64,000 nucleotides of DNA from Halichondria panicea (Eukaryota > Porifera > Demospongiae > Suberitida > Halichondriidae). A model generated the notes under the pieces. It saw only the letters and a list, made by a program, of their open reading frames with translations, had not been told where the DNA came from and searched no databases. Made by a program: the position numbers and the translations under genes. Location of the stretch: contig NC_087382.1 in assembly GCF_963675165.1 (NCBI RefSeq), forward strand, positions 248,001-312,000. Direction: 5' to 3'. Shown here piece after piece: positions 53,355 to 64,000 of the stretch (positions within the stretch are counted from its first letter, which is position 1; each line of letters opens with the position of its first letter).

Positions 53355-54020
53355 ATGAGTTCTACTAGACTAGGTGTAGGCTACTCAATGGACCTTAAAC
53401 TTAATGTTGCCCCTAAAGGGTGGTTCTCTGATGAAGAGGGTCCTTTGACAGGTCCTTTGACAAAGAAACAAAAACTTCAACTTGAATCTCGATTTAAAAC
53501 TGCCACTGAAGAAGACCTAGGCAGCTACACAGAAAAACAAGCACCAAAAAACACAAATTACTCTACTACTTGGGCTGTTCGCAACTTTTTAGACTGGATA
53601 AAGCAGCGGAATTTGCGTTTTCCAACTGTTCCAGTACCTGAAGCGCTCCTAACATCTGGCACTGCCAAACAATTGGACCGTTGGTTGTCTTTTTATGTAC
53701 TGGAAACCCGAAATAACAAAGGAAAACCTTATCCTCCAAAAACCCTTTACCAGCTACTGTGTGGGCTGCTTCGACACATGCGTGGAATAAACCCCAACAC
53801 CCCCAACTTCCTTGACAAGACCAACCCCTCCTACAAGAAGCTCCACCCACAAAACGGAAACATCCAGCTCCTCCCCCAGTTTTGCAGCAAACAAGCCCAG
53901 CACACTTCCCAAGAAACGAGCGGCTCGTACTACTCTCACAAAGCGAAAGGGAAGACACCTATAAGCTATAATTTGCAGCAAACAAGCCCAGCAAACGAGC
54001 GGCTCCTATACTACTCTTGA
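53355..54020 (+). pseudogene. Crypton-like (DUF3504) tyrosine-recombinase fragment
   Basis: Open frame of 221 codons. After a basic start it reads TTWAVRNFLDWIKQRNL, then LSFYVLETRNNKGKPYPPKT and LYQLLCGLLRHMRGINP, the N-terminal core-binding part known from Crypton elements and from their domesticated descendants (QRICH1, KCTD1, ZMYM types). The catalytic R-H-R-Y half is missing; the tail is Pro-rich repeat sequence (KLHPQNGN, twice KQAQ/QTSPANERL). Truncated element. Confidence 0.65.
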
Positions 54021-55306
54021 ACAAAGCGAAAGGAACTTTAGGAAGAAGCCAAAGCTAGAATCCCAGCACTTCCATACATCCAGCTCCTCCCCCATGCTTA
54101 AGTCATGCTTAATAATTTTCTTTGTTTATTTTCCTTATCACACAATCATGTTAAATATTATTTAAACACGTGAAAAACATCCATTGTACATCTGTATTAA
54201 CATTTTCCCTAACCACAGGGATCTGTATATGATTCCCAATCATTCCTATGTAATAGCAGGTTCTGTATCACAGTTATAAACCATTGTATACCTTAGCAAC
54301 CACATAGCAACGGGCAAGAATATATAATTATAGAAATCATGCATGCGAAAGTGACATTATTATAATTTTAGTTCGTTCATGCACATGTTCGATATTATAG
54401 TTTTCACATAAACTTACTACAGCTCGTAAGCAACGCTTGATGGATGCCCTATTGCAAAAAGATAGCCCAGGTAAGTACCTTCCACAATATACACACTAAA
54501 ATTCACGAGAAAGTGACACCATTAATTTTATGTTTGGTATATGTCGCATAAGAATTATATACAGCTCGTAATGAGCAATGGTTCACAGGCGGTCATCGTC
54601 CACATAAGGATGCCACCCAACAGCGACTAGACGGCTTATATAGGTACATAATTATACTTCTATGCACTATAACACCACCAGTCTATATATACTGTATGCA
54701 TGCACTATATAGAATTGGATTTTATGTTCGGTAGTAGTCACATGAGAATTATCTTACTACAGCTCGTAATCAGCAATGGTTCACAGGCGGTCATTGTCCG
54801 CATAAAGATGCCCAGCAGCAACAAGATGGCATAGGTATACCTTACACTAACACCACCTATGCATGCATGCACTAGAATTTCATAAGAAAGTGACATCATT
54901 ATATGTGTTCGGTTTAATTATGCCTTGGTGCGTATGTGCCAGCGAGGTATATACGGTAGTGTGTTTGGGTGTCTGTGTAGACTGCTCTACAGCTGCTCAA
55001 GGATCAATGAAGTGCAAGTAAGAGTTTCTATATAGATATCTATATAGGCTTCTAGTCAGGTTTTCTTGCATGCATGGATTGCAATTGCAAAATAATGCTT
55101 TGTTCTCGAGTAATAGTATAGGTTTGCTTACAGTATGGCATTGTAGCCTTTTCAAGACAGTGCCACTGTGCGTATAGCAAAGCTTGTCCATGGAGTGTTG
55201 GTATATTCTTAAACTATATAGTACATGACTATAGGAAAGAGACACCATCAGTTTTCGTTAGCTAGGTCTACATGTGAATAATTTTTTTGCTGCAGTAGAT
55301 CTATAT

Positions 55307-55611
55307 CAGTGCATGGCGTAGGCAGAGGGGGGCTGACAGGGCTAGAGCCCCCCCCCCTTTTGTGTTTCATCAGCTCCAAACCAGCTTGAATCACCTTGAT
55401 CTGTCAATCTATTCTGCACTGCACTGCATGTGTAGTTACTAGAATGATGTCATTCAATGGAAATGTGGGCAGGGTCATCTACATGCTTACTGCTGATGAA
55501 AAGTGATGACCTTTTTTTTAGGTAAAATTCCAAGCTATTCAGCGCCTGCTCTGGCCCTGCTCACAATGGATTTTGAGCCCTGCCCTTCCCAAAATCCTGG
55601 CTACGCCACTG
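55307..55611. mobile_element. hAT-like MITE related to 803-1474
   Basis: CAGTGCATGGCGTAGGCAG at the left and CTGGCTACGCCACTG at the right, with a C-rich run inside. About 305 bp. Confidence 0.7.
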
Positions 55612-56024
55612 TTAATATAGTGTATAAAAATGGTGAAACTAATCCACATTTACCGTAAGCCAAGGTCAACAAGGTCACTTTTAATAATCATCTTGTCCTG
55701 GGTTATTGACCTTTGCTAGGTGGGTGTTAATGTTGCTAAGTACAACACAATTCATTCAAATCTTGGATTTTGCTCGCGTATACTGAATGTTTGCGCGCTA
55801 TTTTGTACTTATCGCAAGCATATTTTATGTGTAATTTTGAAACGTTTGGCTTTCCATATAACCTTTATAGGGTTAGGGCATTGGCATTGACTTTTGACAT
55901 TGGCGTACCTCCTCTGATCATTTGAATCATGATAATTTCTTTCATACTATACTTGCAGATAATAAAGCGCTACTGTTTTCAGTGCTGCAGTCCTTGCTGG
56001 AGTGAGTGAGACTTTTCTTTGATA

Positions 56025-56211
56025 TACTGGAGTTTGCAGAATCTTTGCAACACATAAATAAAAGTGTTGAGCACTGTGGTTCCTTATATGGGAAATGCTC
56101 ACACATTTAAGTAGTAAAACAGACCACAGTGTGTACACAAAATCCATATAAGGAACGTGTAACGCTCTACGCTTTTACTGGTGTGTTGCAAAGATTCTGC
56201 AAACTCCAGTA
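56025..56211. mobile_element. MITE with 30-bp perfect arms
   Basis: Arms at 56025-56054 and 56182-56211 (TACTGGAGTTTGCAGAATCT...) are exact reverse complements; inner parts are diverged inverted repeats (GTTCCTTATATGG). Confidence 0.9.
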
Positions 56212-57305
56212 CTATACTGATTACAATTATCGTTGCATGTAAATTCACTTTCAATGTGTTTCATCCAAGCTTTGTATTTGTGCAGACAAAAGTAAATCCA
56301 GTATATAGAGAACTACGGATACCCCAAAAGAACGAAATACCGTATAGCGAGTAACTTGAATTGTGTATAATTATAACAGAATTGAGATTCAATTGCTGTA
56401 ATTTGTTTGCTCACTAATAATTATAGTCGTATTAGTACAATTGAGTTTCGTCTCGCCGTTTTTAGTCCCCTGTGAAAATATAATTGTAGGTTAGCCATTA
56501 TAATTCAAAATTATTGATCATTAATCCATGCAACTGCAGGCGGTATAATATTATCGAGTGGTGTATTGCAATGATTGAGTAATTTATTAAAATGATTGAG
56601 GGATTTATTATCATTGAGCGATGTAACACTACGTATACACATGACTCGGATTGTTAGCCATTCATGGAGGGATGTATATAACAACTCTACATTTATCCAG
56701 GGATGCACGTACCCAGTGTATATATAGCTAGGCGTGGCCCGGCCAATTGTTCAGAACCAGAGGAGGTTGGCCACAATTCATTCCACATTACTAGAATATC
56801 ATTAGTAGAGAGTCAGCACAAATGTAAGAAGCACAGTTGAAGTAGTTCACATGGCCGTGTAGAGATTCACTGTGGGAAACCGCTCTCTGCAAATGGATAA
56901 ATGTTTTAACACATCACTCTTCATAATTATAATACATCACTCATACCTGTTAAAATAATGATCATGCAACAATTAAACGAACGGTATAATTATCGTAATG
57001 GTTTACGTCAAAATGTACTGGTCAAAACAGTAATTATTGGTTCATTATAATTATTATAATAATGTATACAATTGCAACATCATATAGCTACATACACAGA
57101 CAGGATGATTTCATATACAATGTCATATAGTTACCAGAAGACAACTTGTTTGTGCAGTGTATAATACTAGATTATGTCCTGCATTTAATTGTTAATAGTG
57201 AATTTTTTGCACATGTTATAAAGATTGCACAGTCAATACAAGCATAATTATATACACGACGTACAAAACAAAGTAAAAAAATACTATAGATTAATGACTT
57301 ATACT

Positions 57306-60300
57306 CTAGACAGGAGTCTCTGTGTGCGATAAACTACTAATTTTCCTATGCGGAACAGTTTGTTCTTGGTTGAACCCGGGTTCATCTTGGTTGAATCCCT
57401 GAGCAGTGCTGGGTCTACGAATGGGGGCGGAGTCAGGACGTTGACGACGATCGTACTGGGTCTGAGATTGGACACGTTGAGGGGTGGAGCGGTTACTGCG
57501 GTTACTACTGGAAGGAGGACTCGAGTTCTGCAGGGGGTAAATAATTTTATGATCATTGAACGAGCGGTAGAAATACGTAAATTTAGCTAGGGGAGTATCT
57601 ACGGTTGTAAGAGCTAGTATACGGTAAAGATCACTATAATCACAAGTGCTTTCTGTAGCTAAATAGTTCTGCCAACCACAACTGTTACAATGTCATAATG
57701 CTTTATTGCATAATCGCATGATATAATTATAATTGACTGTCATTATTCTGAAACTGAGCATTTGGAGAGGGAAGCCCCCCCCACTAGATGAAACCCTGAC
57801 AACACTGATAACTTACTGTGGAGATTTTGTCCGAGTTGACAAGTACTGAGTACTTCTGATGGGACTTCTCGAGCTCTCTCAATCGTCGAGTGGTAGCCTG
57901 ATGCTTGTTAGACAGTTTAATGTAACGCATCTCCCCTCGCTGGCACCTGGAGGCAAAGGAAAGACTCAATCATGATGATGATTTAAAAATAGAAACTCTG
58001 TGCATTAAAATAAACAGTATTTGAATGAAGTGAGGTGTGTACCTTCTACCACAAATCTAACAAAATCAACAATTAAATATCTCTCCCTCAAATAATAACT
58101 TATTAATTATGAGAGGTGAATAGTGCCAAAAGAAAACGAATTTGCTGTGTTAGGAGGCGGCGGTGTTTACTTGGTGGCGGCGGCTTAACCTCGAGGGTGG
58201 CGGCAGGTGTCAGTTGTTGGCGGCGGCTTAACCTCCAGGGTGGCGGCGAGTGTCAGTTGGTGACGGCAATGTGGTTGGTGGCGGCGGCTTAGCCTCGAAA
58301 ATGTAAAGGCCAGCCGTGAAGTTAGAACCACTTGACCTTAGCTAATAGAGAAACAGAGGGTTGCTCCTGTGCTAGCTAGCCTCGAGACCATGAGCAGCCT
58401 GATATCAGGTCAGCGCTAGAGCAACTGTGGTCTTGACCACTCCACAATCCCTCCCAAACACTAAAAACAAGCTTGAGAAGTAGTCTGCCAATAATTAGTT
58501 AAGGTCAAGTGGTCCAACATTATCTTATTCACATCCACATTAATATATTCGAGGCTAAGCCGCCTCCACCAAGTAAACACCCGACGTAACCTCGAGGTTA
58601 AGCCGCCGCCACCGTAGATAGAGTCTCTACACTCTCATGCCGCCACCAAAAAACACCAGCCGCCACCATAGATAGAAGAAGGAAACAGCCTCCGCCACAA
58701 TCGAGGTTAAGCCGCCGCCACCTAGTAAATACCCGCCGCCGCCGCCAGCAAGTAAACACCCGCCGCCACCTTCGAGGTTATGCCGCTGCCACCAAACAAA
58801 CACCCCCCTCCTAAAAACATCCTCCTTTTGGCACTACTCACCCCTCATAATTAATTAGCTATTAATTTTGCCAAGTCCATATCAACGCCTCTAAAACTCC
58901 TCCCCTGGTACCCACCTCTCTAAAGCATGATGCAGCTTGCTCTCAGCCTCCAGTGTTTTCTGGTCTGCCAGTCTCAGAGAGAACCGCAGAGTCTGATCGC
59001 ACTGTCGCAGGAGATCCACCGTGCTCGATAAGTCTTCCACCTGACGGGAGAGGCTGACGATGACCTCCTCGTACACTGCCACAGAGTCAGCTTCTTCTGT
59101 TGGGGAGTTCTGTTTGACCTGTGCACGTGCATTGTAATATACAGTCAACAGTTTGGGTTATTGTCTATTTACACTGTGGAAACTACATGTACGTATACAG
59201 TCATTAGTATAATCTCACAAGGAATACCTCACCTAAAACAAATTATTTTGTTGTTAAGGACAAATATATAATTATGAAGGAACATATTGTGCTTGTACAT
59301 CCTATGCACCAAAATGGTCAATCTCTATGCTGACAGCGTATAGCAACAAATGCATGGCTAGCCAGCTAGATGTATAAATTATACTCACCAGTATCTGTAG
59401 TTGGTTGTGTAGGCTCTCCAAGGCTCCCATTCCTGCACCTTGAAACTCCTCCTCCAGCGGACCAGGGGACACGGAGCAGCGGGCATCTATTAGTGTGTGT
59501 GTGTGAGGGGAGTGTCAATATTATATTGGCCACCCACACATTAGCTTTCACGCATAATTATTATACACAGTACGGAACATCTTAGCTATAAGAGTGGAAA
59601 TTAAACTTTAGAATTCCAAGAATCGATCTAATTACACTATACCTTCGAATATTTCTTTGTCTTCTCTCAGTTGAGATACCGACTCTCTCTAAAAGTAAAT
59701 GAGCAAAAAATTAGTGACTAGTACTAATCCCTCGCTGAGTTGGGTGTGCCCCTGTAATTACTTACCTCTGAGGAGAAGCCTGAGTCTCGATACGTGTAGT
59801 TACCGGAACCACTGCTGGAATTACGAGCATGTCGTTTGGATGGTTGTCGTGGCAATGCACTGATTTGCTCCACACTGCTGCAAGAGTTGGAAACATCAAA
59901 ACAGTGATTACACCAAACAGTGTACAACATATACAGTGCATGTAATAAAACAACACTGAAGCTGAAATTATCGATTTGGTTAATTATTCAAGCCACACAG
60001 TAAAAAGAAAACTTCTGCGTACAAATATCAACTGGCTTGTTCTTTTCATCTACATGAAATCCACGCCAAAATGTTGATATTTGAGAATCACGCGTGCTAT
60101 ACGATATCGTATAGTACAATGTATGTGCTTTTTAGGGTCAGTACATAATTATATTATAGGAAGTATAACTACACTATCCCAGTAGTAGGGGAAGCCTCGC
60201 TGTACAGAGCACTGGCTTCATGCTTTTATCTATAGTCATTTCTTAAAACCTTAGTTCCAATAGGACAAGAGTGATTCATAGTTCTATAATTATAGTGGTT

Positions 60301-60767
60301 GGATAATAGAACATCGAAAAACCAGCTGAGTGAGTAATTAGAATGGAATGAACACACAGCTGCACTTCAAAGTAGAACACAGCCATTCAGGTGGTCTAAC
60401 CGGACGTATGAGCAGCACTACCATGGTGTCTTAACTTTCAGCATCTGTTAAACTGTCTAAAATGACACGAACCTACTGATATGTCAGGAATATGCCAAAC
60501 AATTTAGAATCAGATGAAATTATTGCAAGCTGAGCCAGATCTATCTATCTCTAATGTGTACATATCTATAATTATGTGCACATGCACATGTAGCAGACGC
60601 ATTGCAAAACAGTACGGCAACTTATGTACACATTGCGATAATAATATAAGCATTGAAATCATCCGCACCTTAATTAGAGATGCATATTTAACGTACCTTG
60701 GAGATTTGGGTGATTCTGTGGCGTGTCTGTTAGTTATCAGGTCCCCCGAGGCCGACGCCCCTCGAGG
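57306..60767 (-). CDS. Coiled-coil protein, C-terminal seven exons
   Basis: Exons 60697-60767, 59766-59877, 59643-59688, 59389-59486, 58916-59118, 57817-57946 and 57306-57527 join in phase; about 294 residues to the stop. The 5' end was not found; a first exon may lie right of 60.8 kb. The N-terminal part is Ser- and Arg-rich (RHARNSSSGSGNYTYRDSGF), then heptad-rich helices (VYEEVIVSLSRQVEDLSSTV, LRFSLRLADQKTLEAESKL, KHQATTRRLRELEKSHQKY) and a basic, Pro/Gln-rich tail (STPQRVQSQTQYDRRQRPDS). A cytoskeletal or scaffold role is inferred from this form; no family is named. Confidence 0.7.
58102..58857. mobile_element. Large foldback element with GGC-rich arms
   Basis: Outer arms TTAATTATGAG-GGTGA-TAGTGCCAAAAG and complement. 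Inside the left arm GGTGGCGGCGGCTTAACCTCGAGG repeats shortened here; the right arm has many copies of its complement (CCTCGAGGTTAAGCCGCCGCC minus one). About 756 bp in an intron of the coiled-coil gene. Confidence 0.85.
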
Positions 60768-63700
60768 CTGTGGGGTGGAATAGAAAGAATGCTGTTTAAT
60801 GGATCACATATTTATTGACTATGAAAAAGCAGAGTACACAAAATTAATGATACAGTGTATGTTTTACACTTATAGAACTAACACTATTGAGCTAGGTCAC
60901 TCAAGGGGCACAACTATATATTATTACATGGGAGACAACAACATTTTCTTGCATATAGGAACAGTGTCATGCAGTCGAGTGAAACCTGTCTATATAGCGG
61001 TCACACCAACAGTGGCTGTAATAAAGAGGTGGCCTACAGGTCCTATGGAGACTTTGGGGCCTATTAACCTGGCTGTATTATAGAGGGTGTCCTGCTAACA
61101 GAGGTCCAAACACATGCTATGGAGACTTTGGGGCGCCTATTGGCTGTATTATAGAGGGTAACCAGGGAAAACAGATTTCAATCAATGTTGTCACACCACA
61201 TCAACACCTACACATTTCACACACACAACACAGGTCATATCAGCTTACTTTGTAGTGGCTTAGTTTGTACAATTAGAACATTTCTGTGGTGAGATTATTA
61301 ATGTGGCGCAGTTTAATGATCAATTGACCACGAAATCACATACAATCACATGAGGAATAATTGTGTACTGAAAAAGAATAATTATGTGTATACTGAACGA
61401 GACCAGGGAAGAACCTTTACTACGTACGCTTGCAAAACACGGGCACTGATAAAACTGCAATTGAAAATTAATCGACAGTCCCAAAGTTTTGAAAATAATA
61501 GTAATCGTATAATTAAGAAAATATGTCCTGGATGAGAATTCGCGTGCAGTGAGTGGGTGGGCTCGTACACTTCAAAGAATGAGACGTGTTCTTCACACTT
61601 GGTACAAAGTGAGAGTGGCTTTGATGTTCCCACACACCGCCCACGGTTATGTGTGCCCGGGCCAACCGACGGACACACACCCAACAGTTAGAGTGTCAAC
61701 TATTGCATTAAGAATACGTGCTAGCTGGTGCCCCAAACTCTTTGTAATTACAGCTAAAATAAGCAGATAGATAAAACTTGAAGACTTCCTTCATTATAAT
61801 TATACATATATAAGGGCTACACAAACGTTGCTTCTATAGTGAGTCTTGTCTATAGTGGTGGACCTTGTGCAGACCAACAGTGGCTAGCTGTAACAAAGAG
61901 ATGGTCTGCTAATACTGGTCCAAACACATGCTATGGAGAGACTTTGGGCCCCATTAACCTGGCTAAAGAGGGTATGACCTGCTTATATAGGTTGACCACA
62001 ATAGACATGCTTCACCGATAGAATACAGCAGAGAGTGTATATAAGCATACACAAGGAATAAGTATAGGCAATTCTAGTGAAGACTAAAGAATCTACAACC
62101 GTGCCAAGTACATGCAGATATTCCATACCAGCACTCGGAACAATAGAGACAAAAACAAAGACTCAATACTTATCCAACTGCTCTAATTATAACATCTCAT
62201 GCAAAGAGAGATTTCACTTATGGAAATCACTTCATATACAGCGAGGTTGTAGACAATTATACACTAAAGAACTGGAGTTGATCTAACGCTCAGGAATGTT
62301 ACGGTACAAAGCACAAGTCATAATTACGTTTATTTGGCGCATTGTAAACCAATTCCCAGTGGAAAACAAGCCAATAATGAATAAAGAAACTGTCCTGAAA
62401 TAGGGGAGGCCTCCAGTTATGTTTAGAATTGTGGCTAGGGCAATTGGGTTCTACGCAATAGAAAAGACCTTTTGATGTGGTCAAAATAGTACACAACTTA
62501 ATTGGGAACTTGACTACTCCAGTAGACTGTTAGTCTAGAGAGGGAAATTACTAAACTGGGGCCATTGACTGCCCAAAATAGCAATGAATAGTCTTTAATG
62601 ACAGAACAGGACACACAAACACTTCTTTATTGGGCTGCATCCGTACGAGTCTCTTGAATAAATTAAATGCAGATGCTTGTATTAGCTAGGGACACACACA
62701 CCCACACACACACACACGCGCTGTCAGAGCAATTAACACAATCTGAAACCTGAAGCAGATAAGTTTTCATACAAAGGCACAGCTAGGTGGCCTGCTAACA
62801 CTGGTCCAAACACATGCTCTGTAGCTTTGAGACCCATCAACCTGACTGTATTCTATAACAGAGAGTGTACGCACTTGACCACAATAGACACGATGTACAG
62901 TCTGCAAGTAACACAGTACGACTATAGGCTTACAATAGAACGGCAGTATCTCTCATTATATTTCCTATACAGACAATAGCAGCACATGACCTTGTGATGT
63001 ATAGCAGCACATGGTGCACTTGGCAACTGAATGCATTCTTGTTACGGTCTACAACTTAGCTCATGGTTACGGCAGGCAATGGTACGGCTTAGTAATCGGT
63101 TTACGCCAACTACGTATTGCCAACTACGTATTGCCACCACGGACTGACACTATAATAGGACCTGAGGCATATGCTACATGCAAGGAGTTCAACATTCTTT
63201 AAATAGCAGTAAACCAGGAAAGAACTTACAGAAAGGCAAGTAAGGGCCGGTACCAATTTATTTGATCACGTACTCTATATATATACAGCTACTCCATATA
63301 CAGACACTATGTGCATGCATGTACACACACAAAGGTATAAAAGTTCAGTCAAAATTTGTGATTTCAGAATTTGAGTTGGCAGATGGCCACATTTATTGGG
63401 TGCATGGGTGTGGGAGGGTGTAATGACCAGAACATGGGTTGAGCTCATCCATCAACTGACTAGCCAGATACTATAATTTAAAACATTTATGTGATTAACG
63501 AGGAAATATCGCATTAAAGGCAATTATGAGCAATTAATTTCAATTATAGGAACAGGTCTGCAACATGAAGATTGCAAACACTGTGAGCTGTACTGTACTG
63601 CAACTACACATTCTTAATAAGCCCACGTATACTGTCAATACAAATGACTGCAAAAAACCCACACAAATGTGAAGTCAATGAAGCCTAGCTATAATGGTAG

Positions 63701-64000
63701 CAACACCGTAATTACGCCTGAATGTGGCTGTGATGCACGACAAGACAAGTTTCACTGTTGTGAGTTCAATACGGAAATATATCTTTCACTCTAGTAAAAC
63801 ATCAATAAAAAAAGTGTGCGATGTTGCAAAATCAAGGAAACAGGTGGCCATCATATTCACTAAATGCTATACAGACAGACAGACAGACGGACACGCACGC
63901 ACGCATGCACCAGTGACGAAGTTGACCCGGCCAAAATTGATAACAGGGAATTGAAGACAGTACTACTGACAGACATAAACCACTGCAAGTCATCCAAAAG
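60768..64000. other. No gene recognised; repeats
   Basis: Three copies of the ACTTTGGGGCCTATTAACCTG / CTATAATACAG repeat family, near 60,985-61,165, 61,850-62,000 and 62,780-62,890. The region may hold 5' exons of the coiled-coil gene that I could not identify. A short (CAGA)n/(CACG)n run lies at 63,870-63,905. Confidence 0.5.

Larger units (their letters stand above)
52630..54834 (+). pseudogene. Small secreted-type gene with tandem mini-exons, damaged
   Basis: Exon 52630-52764 starts MKISVIATVALLSLLHG, a good signal peptide, with a GTAAGT donor. In the frame that fits later exons it would continue PGDHEGPGYQYEQEVQLQT, so a frame change seems to lie within this exon. Four similar mini-exons follow, each after AG and starting CTCGT: 52890-52942 (ends in TGA), 54423-54470 (ARKQRLMDALLQKD), 54565-54643 and 54763-54834 (ARNQQWFTGGHCPHKDA). 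Exons 54423 and 54763 are multiples of three in phase 1, so they could be added or skipped freely. A 1.4-kb insertion lies between the first and second mini-exon. Family not recognised; broken or mis-framed. Confidence 0.5.
54835..57305. other. Intergenic, repeat-rich
   Basis: Holds an inverted copy of the TGCGCAxGCGCACCGAGG repeat near 54,925-55,200, the hAT-like MITE at 55,307 and the inverted-repeat element at 56,025. No gene recognised. Confidence 0.5.

Noticed and set aside
62077-62286. 69-codon plus-strand frame
   Set aside because: No ATG context, splice support or recognisable motif; lies among repeats.

Overview
This window is nuclear DNA of an animal, most likely a sponge (demosponge). 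It is AT-rich, its genes are cut by short introns with GT-AG borders, and it encodes metazoan families (an Eph-type receptor, CDKL2-type kinase, CDV3, CARD domains). Very many small inverted-repeat elements and CA/TG microsatellites fill the spaces. The sponge assignment is inference; the animal assignment is firm. All gene models were assembled by hand from reading frames and splice sites that keep phase; no search was run.

Left part (1-26.4 kb): a local multigene cluster with two interleaved families. One ('A' and 'B' types, minus strand) encodes proteins with a short first exon, a CARD-like death-fold domain, a linker exon, then one large exon holding a transmembrane helix, a glycosylated ectodomain of about 220 residues, a second helix and a short basic tail. 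The other ('P' family, plus strand) encodes unrecognised proteins of about 155 residues in three exons. Three CARD genes and P genes lie head to head (12.1/12.5 kb, 19.5/19.9 kb, 24.6/25.3 kb). B1, P2, A2 and P4 look intact. P1 is cut by the window edge; A1 lacks a CARD exon; B2 and P3 are broken; further fragments lie at 2.26-2.54 kb and 6.24 kb. A decayed intron-containing eIF4E copy (6.9-9.9 kb) and a Ginger-like DNA transposon (17.1-19.4 kb) are embedded in the cluster. This CARD-membrane/P array is the best candidate for an undescribed system, possibly an innate recognition locus evolving by duplication and loss.

Middle (26.9-43.8 kb): ordinary genes. A complete 12-exon CDKL2-like kinase (minus), an intronless VOC-like plus double-cupin protein (plus), a small secreted, probably GPI-anchored protein (minus), a degenerate HIRAN-like remnant and a complete six-exon CDV3 homologue (plus).

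Right part (43.8-64 kb): a retrotransposon fragment, a kinase-less Eph-like receptor with four NPSY motifs in its tail (47.9-50.2 kb), a damaged small secreted gene with tandem mini-exons interrupted by a Crypton-like fragment (52.6-54.8 kb), and the 3' part of a coiled-coil protein gene (57.3-60.8 kb) whose intron carries a large GGC-rich foldback element. The final 3 kb shows only repeats.
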